Made by a program: the position numbers and the translations under genes. A stretch of DNA of 64,000 nt, from NCBI RefSeq assembly GCF_030272615.1, contig NC_081406.1, positions 462,484,072 to 462,548,071 of the forward strand. Reading direction: 5' to 3'. This document shows, in pieces, positions 47,213 through 58,740 of this stretch. Under the pieces are notes generated by a model. It saw nothing but the letters and a program-made list of their open reading frames with translations. It had not been told where the DNA came from and searched no databases. Position 1 is the first letter of the stretch. Each line of letters begins with the position of its first letter. The DNA is from Cryptomeria japonica (Eukaryota > Streptophyta > Pinopsida > Cupressales > Cupressaceae).

Positions 47213-47316
47213 GTTTTGTAGTGATGCATCAATCATTATTTGATTCATTTGTTGAGGGATGTCTGCAGCAGGTTTTGTAGTGATGCATCAATCATTATTT
47301 GATTCATTTGTTGAGG
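47200..47316 (+). repeat. 59-bp tandem duplication at the lost bromodomain site
   Basis: Units 47200-47258 and 47259-47316 (start ATGTCTGCAGCAGG) are identical over 58 bases. The unit spans the exon 7 end, its donor and the start of the intron, so the splice donor is duplicated as well. It lies exactly where the bromodomain exon or exons should begin. Confidence 0.9.
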
Positions 47317-47385
47317 ATGTGTTTACCAAGTGAAAATTAATTTTGAGTGCTTATATGTATCAATCCTTGTCTTACGCATAATCAG

Positions 47386-47629
47386 ATTCTTGGCATGCTT
47401 TCCCAAATGGATCCTGTACTAGTTGCCTTTTGTGATAAAATTGCTGCTCAGGGTGGGCCAACTCGTTTGTCAGAGGATTCAACTACAAATTTTCCTTCAA
47501 ATCCTGTTGCTCAACCAGTTCATATTACAAGAACAAGTGAATGCTTACGCAACGTTCAGCCTGATATGAATGTATCTCAAAGTCACGAGGGCTTGAAGCG
47601 CTCAAAGCAGAATAGTGATCCTGATCAAG
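47386..47629 (+). pseudogene. ATAD2/BRAT1 pseudogene, exon after the bromodomain
   Basis: Reads GMLSQMDPVLVAFCDKIA, AQGGPTRL and RNVQPDMNVSQSHEGLKR, which follow the bromodomain in plant BRAT1 (GMLSQMDPALL). The about 85 residues of bromodomain core expected between exon 7 and this exon are absent; only 173 bases separate them. Joining exon 7 (phase 2) to this exon would shift the frame. Ends CAAG|GTGGAA. Confidence 0.82.
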
Positions 47630-47736
47630 GTGGAATTATGCTTTGCACCATGCCACTTGTAATCCTTTTTTATTTTTGATATTTAGAATTAGAAGCACAA
47701 TTGTATTGAAATTCTCAGAATGTTTTTTTTCTACAG

Positions 47737-48146
47737 GTAAAGTTGTGGCTGGGGACTCGGATCCATTTGCTGAGGACAGATCACAACCCATGGAGATTGA
47801 TACTCCTGGGCAGAATACTCTATAAACAAAATGCCTTCATGGTAGTGTGACAAATGAGGCATTTAAAGGTGTGCAGCAATGTGACGCAAATAATCAAGAA
47901 GAAATAATGAATCAACAGGAACGCAAATCCTCTTCCAAAGTGCCAATAAGCAATCACCTGGCAGAACAGATTGAATCAATAGAAGATAATTTTGTGAAAT
48001 GTACCGAAGGTTATGGAATCTCAGAACTTGAAAGACTTTATGCTCTAATTTGTCGAAGGGTGATATCCTTAGCAGATGCGAACAAACCTACAATTATTAA
48101 ATTCTTGAAGGACTTCTCATCTGATGAAAGCAATTTTCATAGATAG
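47737..48146 (+). pseudogene. ATAD2/BRAT1 pseudogene, last exon
   Basis: After a TTTTTCTACAG acceptor it reads KVVAGDSDPFAEDRSQPMEI, then an in-frame TAA at 47823-47825, then continues in the same frame to YGISELERLYALICRRVI and IIKFLKDFSSDESNF, the conserved C-terminal end (Y-x-I-x-x-[ML]-E-R-L-Y). Natural stop TAG at 48144-48146. Confidence 0.82.
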
Positions 48147-48312
48147 TTTTGTAACCGAATGTCCTATGAAGTGTTTTTGGGGCTCTAATTTGTCGAGGGG
48201 TGATACCATTGAAAGATGTGGACAAAACTATGATTTTTTAAATTTTTGAAGGACTTCTCATCCTATAAAAGAAATTTTTAAAGAGAGTTTTGTAACGGAA
48301 TGTCCTATGAAC
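48042..48312 (+). repeat. Diverged tandem duplication of the gene's 3' end
   Basis: 48042-48171 (end of the last exon and start of the 3' UTR) is repeated at 48182-48312, offset 140 bases, with roughly 80-85% identity. The second copy has lost the reading frame. Both contain GCTCTAATTTGTCGA and TTTTGTAAC(C/G)GAATGTCCTATGAA. Confidence 0.85.
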
Positions 48313-49359
48313 TGCTATGTTACCAGAAACGCGACAGGAGAACTTCGTTTCGCGTTTTCGCCGTCGCAAACGGTGGATTCCAAACTACTATCTCACAGTC
48401 AGAGAAATTTAAAGGAGTGAATTTTGCAGTGAAGACCTTAATCTTACTACAGGGGAAATAAGAGAAGATATCATTAATACTGTGATATATGCACAGGAAA
48501 TCTTGGTAATACATAGGTTTCAGTGAGAATATGCTCACTTTGTAAACAGATTTCTTCATGATATTGTTCTCTTTCAGGTTGAATAAATTGATTTTTTGTT
48601 ATTGTCTCCATGAATGAGTGTGCATTGCTTTCAAATTGATATGTCAAGGACATTGATATTGGTCTTCTTAGTCTTTCTGAGTTGCATTTTCCATTTACTG
48701 TCTTCATTCAAGGAATGGATTAATCTGGTCTAAATGGAATATGGAGTAATGTATGTTCATCTTTGGATTTCTCGGAAGAATTGCAGAAAGTGTCTATTGG
48801 TGGGAGTGTTTCTATAATGTAATAATACAAAGGCGCCCCTTGGATGTGAATTTGTAGTGTCATGATGAGTCTCTGCATGGTTTGGTATTTGACTTTGTTG
48901 CCCGGATGAAGCACTGATCTGAGTAGTTATTTGTTCAAAGGTCTAAGCATTCATTGGAATTCAAAGATGAATCATTTGAACACTTTATTTTCAGTTATGT
49001 TCTTTGCTTTGTTAGCTTAGGATTCTTCATGTTCTTTGATTTAAGAAGTGAGATAGTCAAGAACACTGTCAGTTTAAGAAAATCTTGCATATTATTTTAT
49101 ATCTGCTTGTTGTTGCTGAATAATATATCATTTTTGATAAGGGATACCTTTAGGTCTAGCAGAGCCTAAAGAGAAAAAGGTGTCAACCTTTGGGTTGAGT
49201 TTTGTTCGTTGGCCAAACTAACATTTAAAATCAAGAATAAGTAATCGCAAAGCTTTAGGTTTTAATGGCTGCAATTTTGGAAAAAAATGTCAGCACACTC
49301 GACTTGTGACTACACAAGACTAATGGTTGTTAAAGCAACTAGGCATTCTACTACTATTG
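48313..49359. other. No recognisable gene
   Basis: Sequence downstream of the pseudogene. A short CG-rich piece (48325-48370, with CGCGAC and TTTCGCGTTTTCGCCGTCGC) stands out from the AT-rich surroundings. No coding sequence recognised. Confidence 0.5.
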
Positions 49360-49599
49360 GAATTAGTATGACCAAAAATGTTCCAAACAAATTACAATGT
49401 AATATTGAAAGTATTTTATTAAGATGAGAGTAATAATATAAAAAATCACAGCTGTGAAAAATTTAAGATCTTTTTGAAATGCTGCATGTTTGATGTTTGT
49501 GGTTTGTGATTTGAACTGCTCGATTAAAAAATCTCTGTTTAATACCTTTAATACATCTTTAATTAGTGAACATTGACCAGCCAAAAAAAATAGATTGGT

Positions 49600-50324
49600 T
49601 CAATGGTGGATAAATGAATCGCACCATTTAGATATACTTCATCAACCTAATATGGTCCTAACCACCTTGTTTGCATCTTGATCTTATGATCGTTATATTG
49701 TGAGTCATAAAGGAGAGTCCATTCACCTTTTTGCAACATTTTTGTCTTGATAAAGAGGTCTTTCCACTTAATTTAATATTTTTTCACTATCTCAATATGA
49801 TGGAAGGTTTCTCTTAAGATAAAATCAAGAGCATTAAGTTGCATCATTCTCTTTTTTTGGGCTGCTAATAAGTCCATAATGAATTAAAGTTTTTACCTTA
49901 ATGTGTTGTGTTCAAACTCAATTGGAAGGAAATATTTTATCCCATAAACTATTTCACATGGTGTAAACAAGTTGTAGTCTTAGTAACAATCTATCAAAGA
50001 AATTGGCCTATGCCATATTTAAGTACCTTAGTAACAAACTATCAGAGCCTCTTTGATATAAAATATCACCAAGGATAGTGAAGTATGGTGTACATTGGAG
50101 GAAAGTTTTGTGTTATTTATGTGAAAGGTTAGGTGGTGAAGTTTGACCATGGTGGTAAGCGTAAATATCATGATACTAGGGTGAATAAGGACCAATAAGC
50201 TGTCATATAAGTTCAAAATTAGGGACATTGTGTGGGTATTAATAATTTCTCAACAAGAACTTAGAATGTCGACTATTCTATGGCATATCCAAGACACATT
50301 CAATTATGGCTATAGTATCATCAA
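49600..50324 (-). pseudogene. Ty3/gypsy integrase C-terminal remnant
   Basis: On the minus strand, 49750-49640 reads L-Q-K-G-E-W-T-L-L-Y-D-S-Q-Y and then K-I-K-M-Q-T-R-W-L-G-P-Y, the conserved end of the integrase region of plant gypsy elements. Upstream parts of the integrase (50300-49760) are too degraded to place. Same strand and order as the RNase H and RT remnants to the right. Confidence 0.65.
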
Positions 50325-50600
50325 CTAGATCTGCAAGAAATTATTCTTGAAACTATTTGACATGTACTTGTAGGTGATCAATTCACCATATTTTGTTTGA
50401 TATTCATCATTAACCTTTTTTACTATTAGTTTAGAATAACCATAAACAAGGATGTGTTGGATATTCCATTGAATTGTTATATTAAGACCAACAAGAAAAG
50501 CCTCATATTCAACAACATGGTTTTCACATGGAAAGCTAAATCTAAATGCTTTCAACATGGAATTTCCTTGAGTATAAACAAGATTCAAACGCTTGCTCCA
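50325..50600 (-). pseudogene. Ty3/gypsy RNase H remnant
   Basis: The stretch at 50588-50325 reads YTQGNSMLKAFRFSFPCENH, VVEYEAFLVGLNIAI-like sequence, and LVYGYSKLIVKKVNDEYQTK. This is the RNase H domain of plant gypsy pol. The catalytic Glu block (N-x-x-E-Y-E-A) is present; the later D-S-x-L is changed to Y-S-K-L. Confidence 0.8.
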
Positions 50601-50899
50601 TGACTAGTACAAGAACAATCGAGACATAACTTCTATATAGAGGGCTCTTCAATAGTAAAGATAGATTCATCAAGATTATCTATAACAAATGGATGATTAT
50701 CTATAAGAGGTGCCTTAAATAATTGATCCATAGAAACCTATGCTTTAATTTCTTTTTTATCTTAAAACTTACTGTCAAATTCACCTAACAACGTTACCCT
50801 CTTAGCCATATTAATTGTAAGAGAATTTTTGAATAAGAGGCATTTGAATTGATCCAATTAATAAATGAGATTTGCTTGGTGACTAAGCATGTAATGCCA

Positions 50900-51405
50900 C
50901 AATTTTTGTGTATAAAAAAGACTACTAAACATTACCGTTCCATAGAAATATAGGAAAGCTCATTTTTCGTGAGTGTTTGATTGATAATAGATTGTTTTCT
51001 CACAATCTTGTTTATCATTTTGTGCTAAGAGTGCGCCCAAGGAGACTAATATAGTTGATATGTAGAAGTATGTGATTATTTTAATAGGAGGCATAAGAAC
51101 CATTGGTGATGAAATATAGTCTTTGATATGATCAAAATATTCTCAGTAGGATTCATTCCATTGAAACCCACCATATTTCTTGAGAAGGTGGGGAAATGGT
51201 TGACATTTGTAAAAAGTTGTGCTATTAATCTTCATATGGCTAGTATCTTTCCTTGAAGTCAATTATATTATTTTAAAATTTTAAAGGGGTGGCATATCCA
51301 TGATATTTGCAAACTTAGAAATATAAACATCTATATATCATTGAGATATAATAAAGATCAAGATTTTTTTGATGTTATACCGAAAACACATTTCTTGGAA
51401 TTAAG

Positions 51406-51471
<66 letters not shown>

Positions 51472-52180
51472 GGATTCAAATATAAATTCAAGGACATGAG
51501 TGGTATTCTCTTATTTTCTATTTTCCCATTTGAAATATCGTCTAAATAAACTTCTACAATTTCTATGGAGCATGTCATGAAATGTAACTATCATTGCCCT
51601 CTGATAAGTAGCTCCCACATTTATCCATCTAAAGGTGTCACTTGATAGAAAAAGATACCTCAAGGGAATTATGAAAGAAATTTTGTGTTGGTTTATAATA
51701 ACAATTCAAATATGATTACAGCTCAAAAAACTATCCACAAGTGATAGCATTTTATAACTAGCTTCGAGATCAATAATTATGCCAATGTTGGAAGGATGAA
51801 AATCATCTTTTGGGAAAGATGCAATAACATATTTGAAGGCTCTACATATGCATATTCCTTTTATCTTTTTTGACATGAATTATAATGGATATCCATTCAA
51901 GATAGTCAATTGGGAGTATGAAGTTAACATTTAAAAGTTTTTGTATTTCTTCTTTGACTAGTAGGGCAATTTTAGGATGCATCTAATGTAGTTTTCCTTA
52001 ATTGAAACTTAGCATTAAAAAAAGCATGCATGGAGGTGAACCAAAATAGAAGGGTCCAATCCAAACATGTTAGCATAGGACCAATAAAAATATATGAACT
52101 GTGCTTTGCAAAATTGATGACACTCTGTGTTCTTTTGGAGGATTTTAAGATGCAAATATATAGATTATTTTTTATCCCCA
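50900..52180 (-). pseudogene. Ty3/gypsy reverse transcriptase remnant
   Basis: Reading leftward on the minus strand: KEEIQKLLNVNFI...YLEWISIIIHVKK (about 51960-51860), then GATYQRAMIVTFHDMLH (about 51620-51570), the active site YLDDIS at 51548-51531, NLYLNP interrupted by a CA microsatellite (51470-51407), LIPRNVFSV, and near 51150-50990 the connection region FDHIKDYISSPMVLMPP with SLGALLAQ. In-frame stops are numerous. This belongs to the same element as the RNase H and integrase remnants, and the solo copia LTR (52186-53353) cuts its 5' side. Confidence 0.82.
51407..51470. repeat. (CA)32 microsatellite inside RT remnant
   Basis: Perfect dinucleotide tract of 64 bases. On the minus strand it encodes (CV)n in the frame of the RT fragment, just after the active-site strand. 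Confidence 0.97.
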
Positions 52181-52185
52181 AATTT

Positions 52186-53353
52186 CTATGAATACTAAGA
52201 GGTGGGGGGGGGGGGGGGGTGAATTACTATGCCCAAACTTTTAACAAAACTCTTAAGCAATTTTACTGTAGACTAGTATATTAGTTTAAACAATAAGCTG
52301 ATTAAAACACAAACAAGCCAAATAGCAAATAGATAATTCACCCACATAAGCACAATCACCATAACACAAGATATTTTGACGTGGAAACCCAAATGGGAAA
52401 AACCATGGTGAGTAAAAATCACAAGTCAACTATCTACAGAATAGTAACCAAACCGGTTAAGGTTAGATTGGTTAAGGTCAGACCAGTTAAGGCCTTACAA
52501 TTTTCTTCATCAGAATAGATCTTGTTAGGAATCCAAATCTCTGTTAGGAGATAAGTCCTGTTAAAGACTACCTTGTTAAAGGATTTCAGATTCACAACTG
52601 TGAACCACCTTGTTAGAGGATTTACAAAAGGCTTGACTAGGCTTACCCGGTTAAGGATTTCAGACTTGTCGAAGAGATTAGTAATCAATAAGTGAATGAT
52701 ATAGACAATAGCATAGAATGCTTGATTAGATCCTTGACAACTCTTTGTTAATGCATTGCAACATTACTTCAGTCTTCTATCCTTTTCATGTTCAATCTTT
52801 ATCGCACGATGCTTCTATAACAACTCCACTTCTTCAACATACATACACACATACATTCATTCCTATAAAAACCCTAGACATGATGTCCTTAAATAGGAAG
52901 CCGATTTCATGTCGGTCCAATGAGATTGGATTACAATTTCCTAGGTTCAAAGCATCTAGACACATTTGGTAACATGAAACAGAAGCACTGCCAAAGTGTC
53001 AGTGGATGATAACTCATCACACTCTACCACTTTACTTGTTAAGCACAATATACCGATAAACAAAGACTGGTAAACTGGAACATAGTGTTCCGATAAAAAA
53101 TATTGATTGTCGCTAGGGGTCCTTGTTCTGCTTGAGGTCTTCATACCGCTTGAGGTCTTCAGTCATGCTTTGACCAGAAAGCATTTTCTGCAAAACATCG
53201 ATAGTCTTCTACAAACAAAGACTATTCATTCAATGGGATATAATACCGGTGTGAACAATACAACACATATTACCGGTGGAGATTAACTCATACATAGAAT
53301 AAGTGTGTGTCCATCAATGACAATCACAACAAAACATCATCAAAATACCAACA
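52186..53353 (-). mobile_element. Solo LTR of the copia family (minus)
   Basis: On the minus strand it starts TGTTGGTATTTTG (plus 53353) and ends with the family's TTCAC-polyC-ACCTCTTAGTA block (16 G on the plus strand at 52204-52219). It contains the phrase for CCCATTTGGGTTTCCACGT seen in the other copia LTRs. AATTT occurs directly on both sides (52181-52185 and 53354-53358), which fits a 5-bp target duplication. The 3' end is a few tens of bases shorter than in the element at 1851-9124, so that border is less certain. No internal region is present. Confidence 0.8.
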
Positions 53354-53358
53354 AATTT

Positions 53359-53981
53359 ATGTCATTTTTATTTTCAATCAAGATTGCTAAGTGATATTTT
53401 CATTGTGGAAGTGCTAGGGGAAGATTGGATTCCTCATGTAATAAGGCGTCTAAGAATTTTTCATCACTAAACAAATCTTTATTTTCATCTTTTCTATGTT
53501 TGATAGCACATTGGTTTCTCTAGGGGATTTAAAAAAAAAAAAGTATGACTAAGGAACTCTTCCTCTTCCCCAAAATAGATAGTGGTATCAAGATTGATTT
53601 CAAATTATGTTATATGATATCGAATTTTAATACCATTGCAGAGTTCCAAGAATTTGACAATTATCTCATTATCTTGAAATGTTTTTAAAGGCATGAGGTT
53701 TTGCTAGTCTCAATTAATAAATGATGCATATATAAGTTTTGTGGAAGAGATTGGTGATATATAAAAAATTGAAAGAGGCAAGATGGTCCATCCCATGGTA
53801 TTTTCAATATTGTCAAAGGTTTCCTTTGTATTCATAGAAGTTACATGGTGTACACTATTTTTCTAATTAAGTAGCATGTATCCTAATCAATGACGGTGAA
53901 CATTGTATTGTACTTGAATCAATTCAAGAATATCTTACTCATGTTAGCCTAATTTTTACAATTCATGTTTTCACATATATG
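53359..53981 (-). pseudogene. Decayed gypsy pol, region upstream of RT
   Basis: Probable continuation of the gypsy element to the right of the solo LTR. I found only short minus-strand readings that could be the protease-to-RT linker. No clear motif, so this is placed by context. Confidence 0.35.
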
Positions 53982-55190
53982 TGTAGACATCTAGAATTGC
54001 CTTAACACCCGTGAATGACACTTTTACTAAATTTTTCCTCTTAACTAATTAAATAATTTAAAAAATATTCAATTCATCCAACTTTATTTTCCTATTCTAA
54101 ATTTAAAAATTAAAATTCCCTCTCTTCTCATAATTAAATAATTTTTAATTATTTAATCATCTTATTTTATTGTAACATTAATTGGATATTTTTATTATTT
54201 AATTAACCCCCACATCCCATATAATTAAGTAATCTATAATTAAATATCTCTTCTTATCAGTTTCTCACAATTAAACAATTATTCCAAATTATTTAATTTA
54301 CCGATTTATTTAATTGTCCATCCCTTTTCAAAAATCAATTTCTTCCAAAATAGATAAAATATTTATTTTAATTATTTCTCCTACAACATATGTTTAAAAT
54401 GGCTAATTATTCCCTCCCATTAACTACCACCGACTTCCACTTCAACTCATAATCACCTTTTTTTGATCAAGCCAATTAATCTACCTCACTCCCAATCAAT
54501 TTAGATAATAGCCTAGTCATCTATCCCAATACATCAATCAATCCAATTGGCTAATCAGTCAGTCTAACTCACATTAGAAATCAACTCTCAATCAAATTGT
54601 CTCAACAATCCTCAACCATTGATAATTCCGTTGCTATTTTAATGTGAATTGTTGATCAATATCATGAAATCTATAAAAGAAAACCTAATTATCAGTCATC
54701 AATAATCATAGTCTTCAAATTTTTTTGTTATCATGTTGTAGGAAAAGTTTGAGAATTTTGAGAGCCATCACATACAACACAAAAAGAAGGAGAGCAATGG
54801 AAGTCTCTTTCATGAATTTGACATTGGGTTTACTTTGTTATTAATTTTTATTTTTTACTCTTACATTGATCGCGATTGAGAATTTAGTAGTTGATTTGAG
54901 TTTGTGGTTTCTCGTTTGATCTATTACATGTTTCATATTTTACATTCGTTACATTTGATGAACTTGATGTGAAATCATGCATTAATTAAATCTATTTTGT
55001 GGGTTTTTAAATCTTACAAGTTGCAAGTTTTATGTGTTGCTTTCATGGAATCTTCACTACATTTGCTTTAATTGGTAATGCAATTGCAGGTTGCTATGCC
55101 ACATTCACATAAAATAGTGACGTGTACACAAAGGAAAGTGTCGCACACACATAAATTCACAATGGGGTGACCCCACAATACTTGGTTACA
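53982..55190 (+). repeat. Gypsy-type LTR, plus orientation
   Basis: Starts TGTAGACATCTAG and ends CTTGGTTACA. The first part resembles the minus-strand LTR at 14922-12231 in style and words: the TGTAGACA start, TTAATTAAATAATT tracts, and a degenerate CAATCAATT array at 54460-54600. A TATAAAA at 54672-54678 fits a promoter position. It is opposite in orientation to the gypsy pol remnant on its left, so it belongs to another insertion. No target duplication or partner LTR was found. Confidence 0.55.
54672..54678 (+). promoter_or_regulatory. Candidate TATA box in gypsy-type LTR
   Basis: TATAAAA after the CAATCAATT-rich part of the LTR, about 300 bases before the region of likely transcript start. 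Inferred from sequence and position. Confidence 0.4.
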
Positions 55191-57459
55191 CTTTTTGGTA
55201 CATCACGATTTTTGTTGAAATCATACATTTTTAAAGAAAATATAGTGATTTAAGCTAGAAGAGGTCCAATTTGAAGTAATTAATTGAGGAGAGTTAGATC
55301 AAAGGCTCTTAGATCAAAATTTCTTGGATAGAGTTTCTCTACTTCTAAATCATACCCGCAATGGAGTCTCCTTCACAACTATCAAAATGTTGATTAAAAC
55401 CCACCTTTACATTAGGTTTTGGGCATGAAATGAATTCATTTAAAAGGCAAGTGGGAGCATTGGAGAAAGGTATTAACATCCATCACAAGACAAACTACAT
55501 AGGATTAATTTTGTTACATGTAGTTGAAAATGCCCTTGCAGGTCCTTGTATACAAAAAATTGTAAGCGTAGAAAAGGAATATGAATTATTTGATAGATTT
55601 CCTCAAAGAAATAATTTCTCAACCCCTTGATTGTAGGGGATTAACAAAATGGATTTGTTGAAAAGGCTTTAGAAACTTGCAACCCAAATTAAATGGCAGG
55701 TGTGAAGTCAGAGTCTATAATATAAAAAAAATAGATAAAATGTCATTATAGGGGCATAACATCTTCAAACATGAGGCCAATGGGGATAAATATTAAAAGG
55801 GTCTAATATATTCTAAAAACTAAGGTTATGATGAAGGTCTTTAAACCTAAACATGAATTAAGCTTTGTCTCTTAATAATGAAGTTTTGATGTGTTCCTTA
55901 AAATTTTAATTTCTATGCATCAATGATTAATATCTTACCTTCGTCCTAAATTATGAAACAATATGTTCATATCCAAGTCAATTGTTTGACTTTGATGCAT
56001 TACATACTATACACATTAATGTTCATGAGTGAATATTAAAATACTATGAATTTCTTTGAAGATAAAATATAACTTAATTACATGTGAGCACTATAGATCC
56101 AAACTCAAAAGAAGGTCCGTATTATCTAGCTATTAAACATAACATTGATAGCTTGTAAACCAAATAATATGAAATTTTATACAAGATTATAAAGATCACG
56201 CATTTTTAAATTCTCTGCCAAATGACCACGTAACAATCTCTAGGGCCTATTAGTATTAGTCTCAAATCTTAATACCGTTTTTGCATAGATGTGGCCAACA
56301 AATCTACTCTAGATCAAATTCTTATCAACTATTGAATTCATTTTATGCCTTGTAGTTTTCATACATTATAGAGAGTTGGCTATTATAAATAGTATGTTCT
56401 ATACATGCTAATCAAATTCCTTCTACATGACCTTATCTATTGAATTAATTAGACTTTTGTTTACGTATATAGAGACCTACAACATCTCTTATGGGGCCAA
56501 GCACAAGTTGATAGTTGAAACACCTAAAAAGTCAATAGTTATCATTCTCCACTCATATAATAGCCATTATTTGGTATTTATAAATCTACTATGATATCAA
56601 TAGTGACCACAAGAGTGACCATGTATGTCCAGTCTCCATTAATGAGTGGCTTTAAAACATAATGAGGTATCATGGTTAATTATTTCTTAGTTCTTCTTTC
56701 TACCATGAAATACCTAGGGTACTAATAAAACTATACCCTTCTTATTCTCTAATGTGCTTTAGCACAACACACAAAGTATAAAAACTACTAAAATCAAAAT
56801 TATAAGCAACTAATGATTACAACTATTGGATTTGACCATATAACTTATTGATTATGGGGCACTACCCAAGAACATACCTTAATAGTGCCATCACTAGATC
56901 ATGTATTCTCTTTTTATCATAGATAAATCTTCAAGGTGATCAACACCCTTGGTGTAAAAATAGGGATATTATTAAACATGCATTCATAAAAGTAAACCCA
57001 AAAATTTAAATGAAAAAAAAAATCGAACCCAAATTAGATCATACTTTCATTATTCAGATAAGAAATTTCCATACACAATAACTTTTATCATTCAGGGTAA
57101 AATATTTCAATAGACAATTACTTGTTTTGTCAAAGTAGGAATATTGTTGACCTTGACAATAAATGTTTGGTTTTGTGTTCACAATTATACTATGTTCATT
57201 CAACATTATAATTGTGGGATATTACTATACAGGTTATCTTGTTTTATATATGTGTAGAGTGATATTTATATAGTTTTATAGTATTTTATTTCAATGGTTT
57301 GTTTGCATCATTTTAGCATATGATTTGATTATTTTGATGTATTTATTAATTTAAAATTTAGTTGATTAAAATAGTATATTTTATTTTCTTGTTTAGAATC
57401 ATGTTATTTCTTACTTGAATAGCTTATTCATCGTCAATAAAATTATACAGAGGATTTCT
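55191..57459. other. No recognisable gene
   Basis: AT-rich sequence. A 66-codon open stretch at 55430-55630 matches nothing I know. The phrase ATAGGGGCATAACATC near 55748 recurs near 59235, which points to a shared repeat family. Could be the internal remnant of the element whose LTR is at 53982-55190; not shown. Confidence 0.4.
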
Positions 57460-57697
57460 ACAGACAATCTTCATTATTTTGGACAAGTTCCCTTTGTGAT
57501 CTTGTATCTCCATTTTGTATCGCATTCTTAATTTTCTCTGATCCTTGAGGGATCTGGGCTAGATCAGAGGTTTTCTTCCCTCCATTCTTTCCTACCGGTG
57601 CCCACACCAAATGGAGGTGTAAATGTAATTCTATCTATTTTAAAAAAATTAATAAAATTCTTTGGCCTCGACCTTTTATCGATAAAAAAAAAAAAAT
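57460..57697 (+). mobile_element. Probable LINE 3' end with A tail
   Basis: The phrases CTTGTATCTCCATTTTGTAT, CAAATGGAGGTGTAAATGTA and GGCCTCGACCTTTTATCGAT followed by A13 look like the 3' UTR of a plant LINE (polymerase II transcript end with GATAAAA tail). There is no coding part, so it would be a strongly 5'-truncated copy. Target duplication not established. Confidence 0.5.
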
Positions 57698-58689
57698 ACA
57701 AATTTTCATATTTCAAATCTAATAATTCTCAGATCCAACCATTACTGACTTATATGAATGCCAAATTTTAATTTCATATATCGAGTTTGTACATATTTTA
57801 AAATTTCATCCTAAGACATTTTCACATTATTCAAGAATGTTTTGATAGAACATTGAAATAATTCTTCTCTTTATTTGCATATGCATGTCATTCAATCACA
57901 TCATAAATCAATCTAAAGTTAACTTTCTTCTATCAATTATCATCCATTATCAAGCTAACACTTACAGGTACATTCTAGTACAAAACTTCAATTGGCTTAC
58001 ATTTGCAATATTAGGCACTTGATATAGTGATGTTCATTTTCCTATTGGTGTAAGGGCATGCTTTTGGAAAGTAAAATTCTACAATTTATGAAGTTTTGTA
58101 AGTAAGCTTTAGATTGTGTGTGGAAGAGGTAAGATCATACAATGGCATAAATAGTGCCACGAGTTCTTCATGATTGATAAAACCACATTGTTTTCACATA
58201 ATAGCAAAAAGATAGAGCACAAATGATTATAGTCAATGTAATGTCCACATGATAGTTGTGCATGATTGATAGATGACAATCAAATAAGATCAATAATTAA
58301 TTTTGGATGTCATTAGATGATCTAACCAATATTAACTATAACTTTTTTAAGATTAGCAATGTATGTTGTGTCTTTAAGGCATTAGATAAAGTTTATAACT
58401 TTTAATGTTGGAGCTTACTACATTGGTAATAAAATTCAGGTTTTAGCCACTAAATTATTTAATAATACCTTTTTGAGCCTAAGAAACTATACAATATCTC
58501 ATTATAAAATTTAATAAGTATTAATTTTGTGTATATAGTGAAGGTCTTTTCATTGTCCTTACAATAGGAGTTGAATCTAAATATTCATATAGTCAAGAAT
58601 GGCTATGTATATATTTTATCTATAAATGTCTATTCATTGTTATTTGAGTTATTGAAAAGCATTGTTCTCATACCATCTCCTTATTGAAC
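57698..58689. other. No recognisable gene
   Basis: AT-rich sequence, no open frame or repeat that I can name. Confidence 0.45.
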
Positions 58690-58701
58690 ACACCACAGGA
58701 A

Positions 58702-58740
58702 TGAGAGGGGAGGGGGGGAAGGGTAGAAGTCGGGGGGGGG
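58702..58740 (+). other. G-rich tract with G-quadruplex potential
   Basis: At least four G runs of three or more (GGGG, GGGGGGG, GGG, then ten G) within about 40 bases on the plus strand. Resembles the poly-G blocks at copia LTR ends but lacks the neighbouring CTGAGAG/GTGAAT words. Confidence 0.5.

Larger units (their letters stand above)
23708..48146 (+). pseudogene. BRAT1: ATAD2/BRAT1-family AAA+ ATPase bromodomain gene, unprocessed pseudogene
   Basis: Nine exon-like blocks in order give a protein colinear with Arabidopsis At1g05910 (BRAT1, an ATAD2/Yta7-type bromodomain ATPase that binds acetylated histones and counteracts silencing). They cover the basic N-terminus, the acidic region, the AAA+ domain, the second inactive AAA-like region, and the C-terminal helix. 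Introns are kept, so it is not a retro-copy. Defects seen directly: stops in exons 1, 4 and 9, a one-base frameshift in exon 4, two changed Walker A residues, a CT instead of GT splice donor after exon 5, and loss of the bromodomain core between exons 7 and 8. Introns 1 and 6 are expanded by retrotransposons to 7.8 and 12.4 kb. Family assignment is firm; the pseudogene status rests on several independent defects. Confidence 0.88.

Noticed and set aside
48325-48370. CG-rich piece as a CpG island or promoter
   Set aside because: Only about 45 bases long with no downstream gene; too little to support a call.
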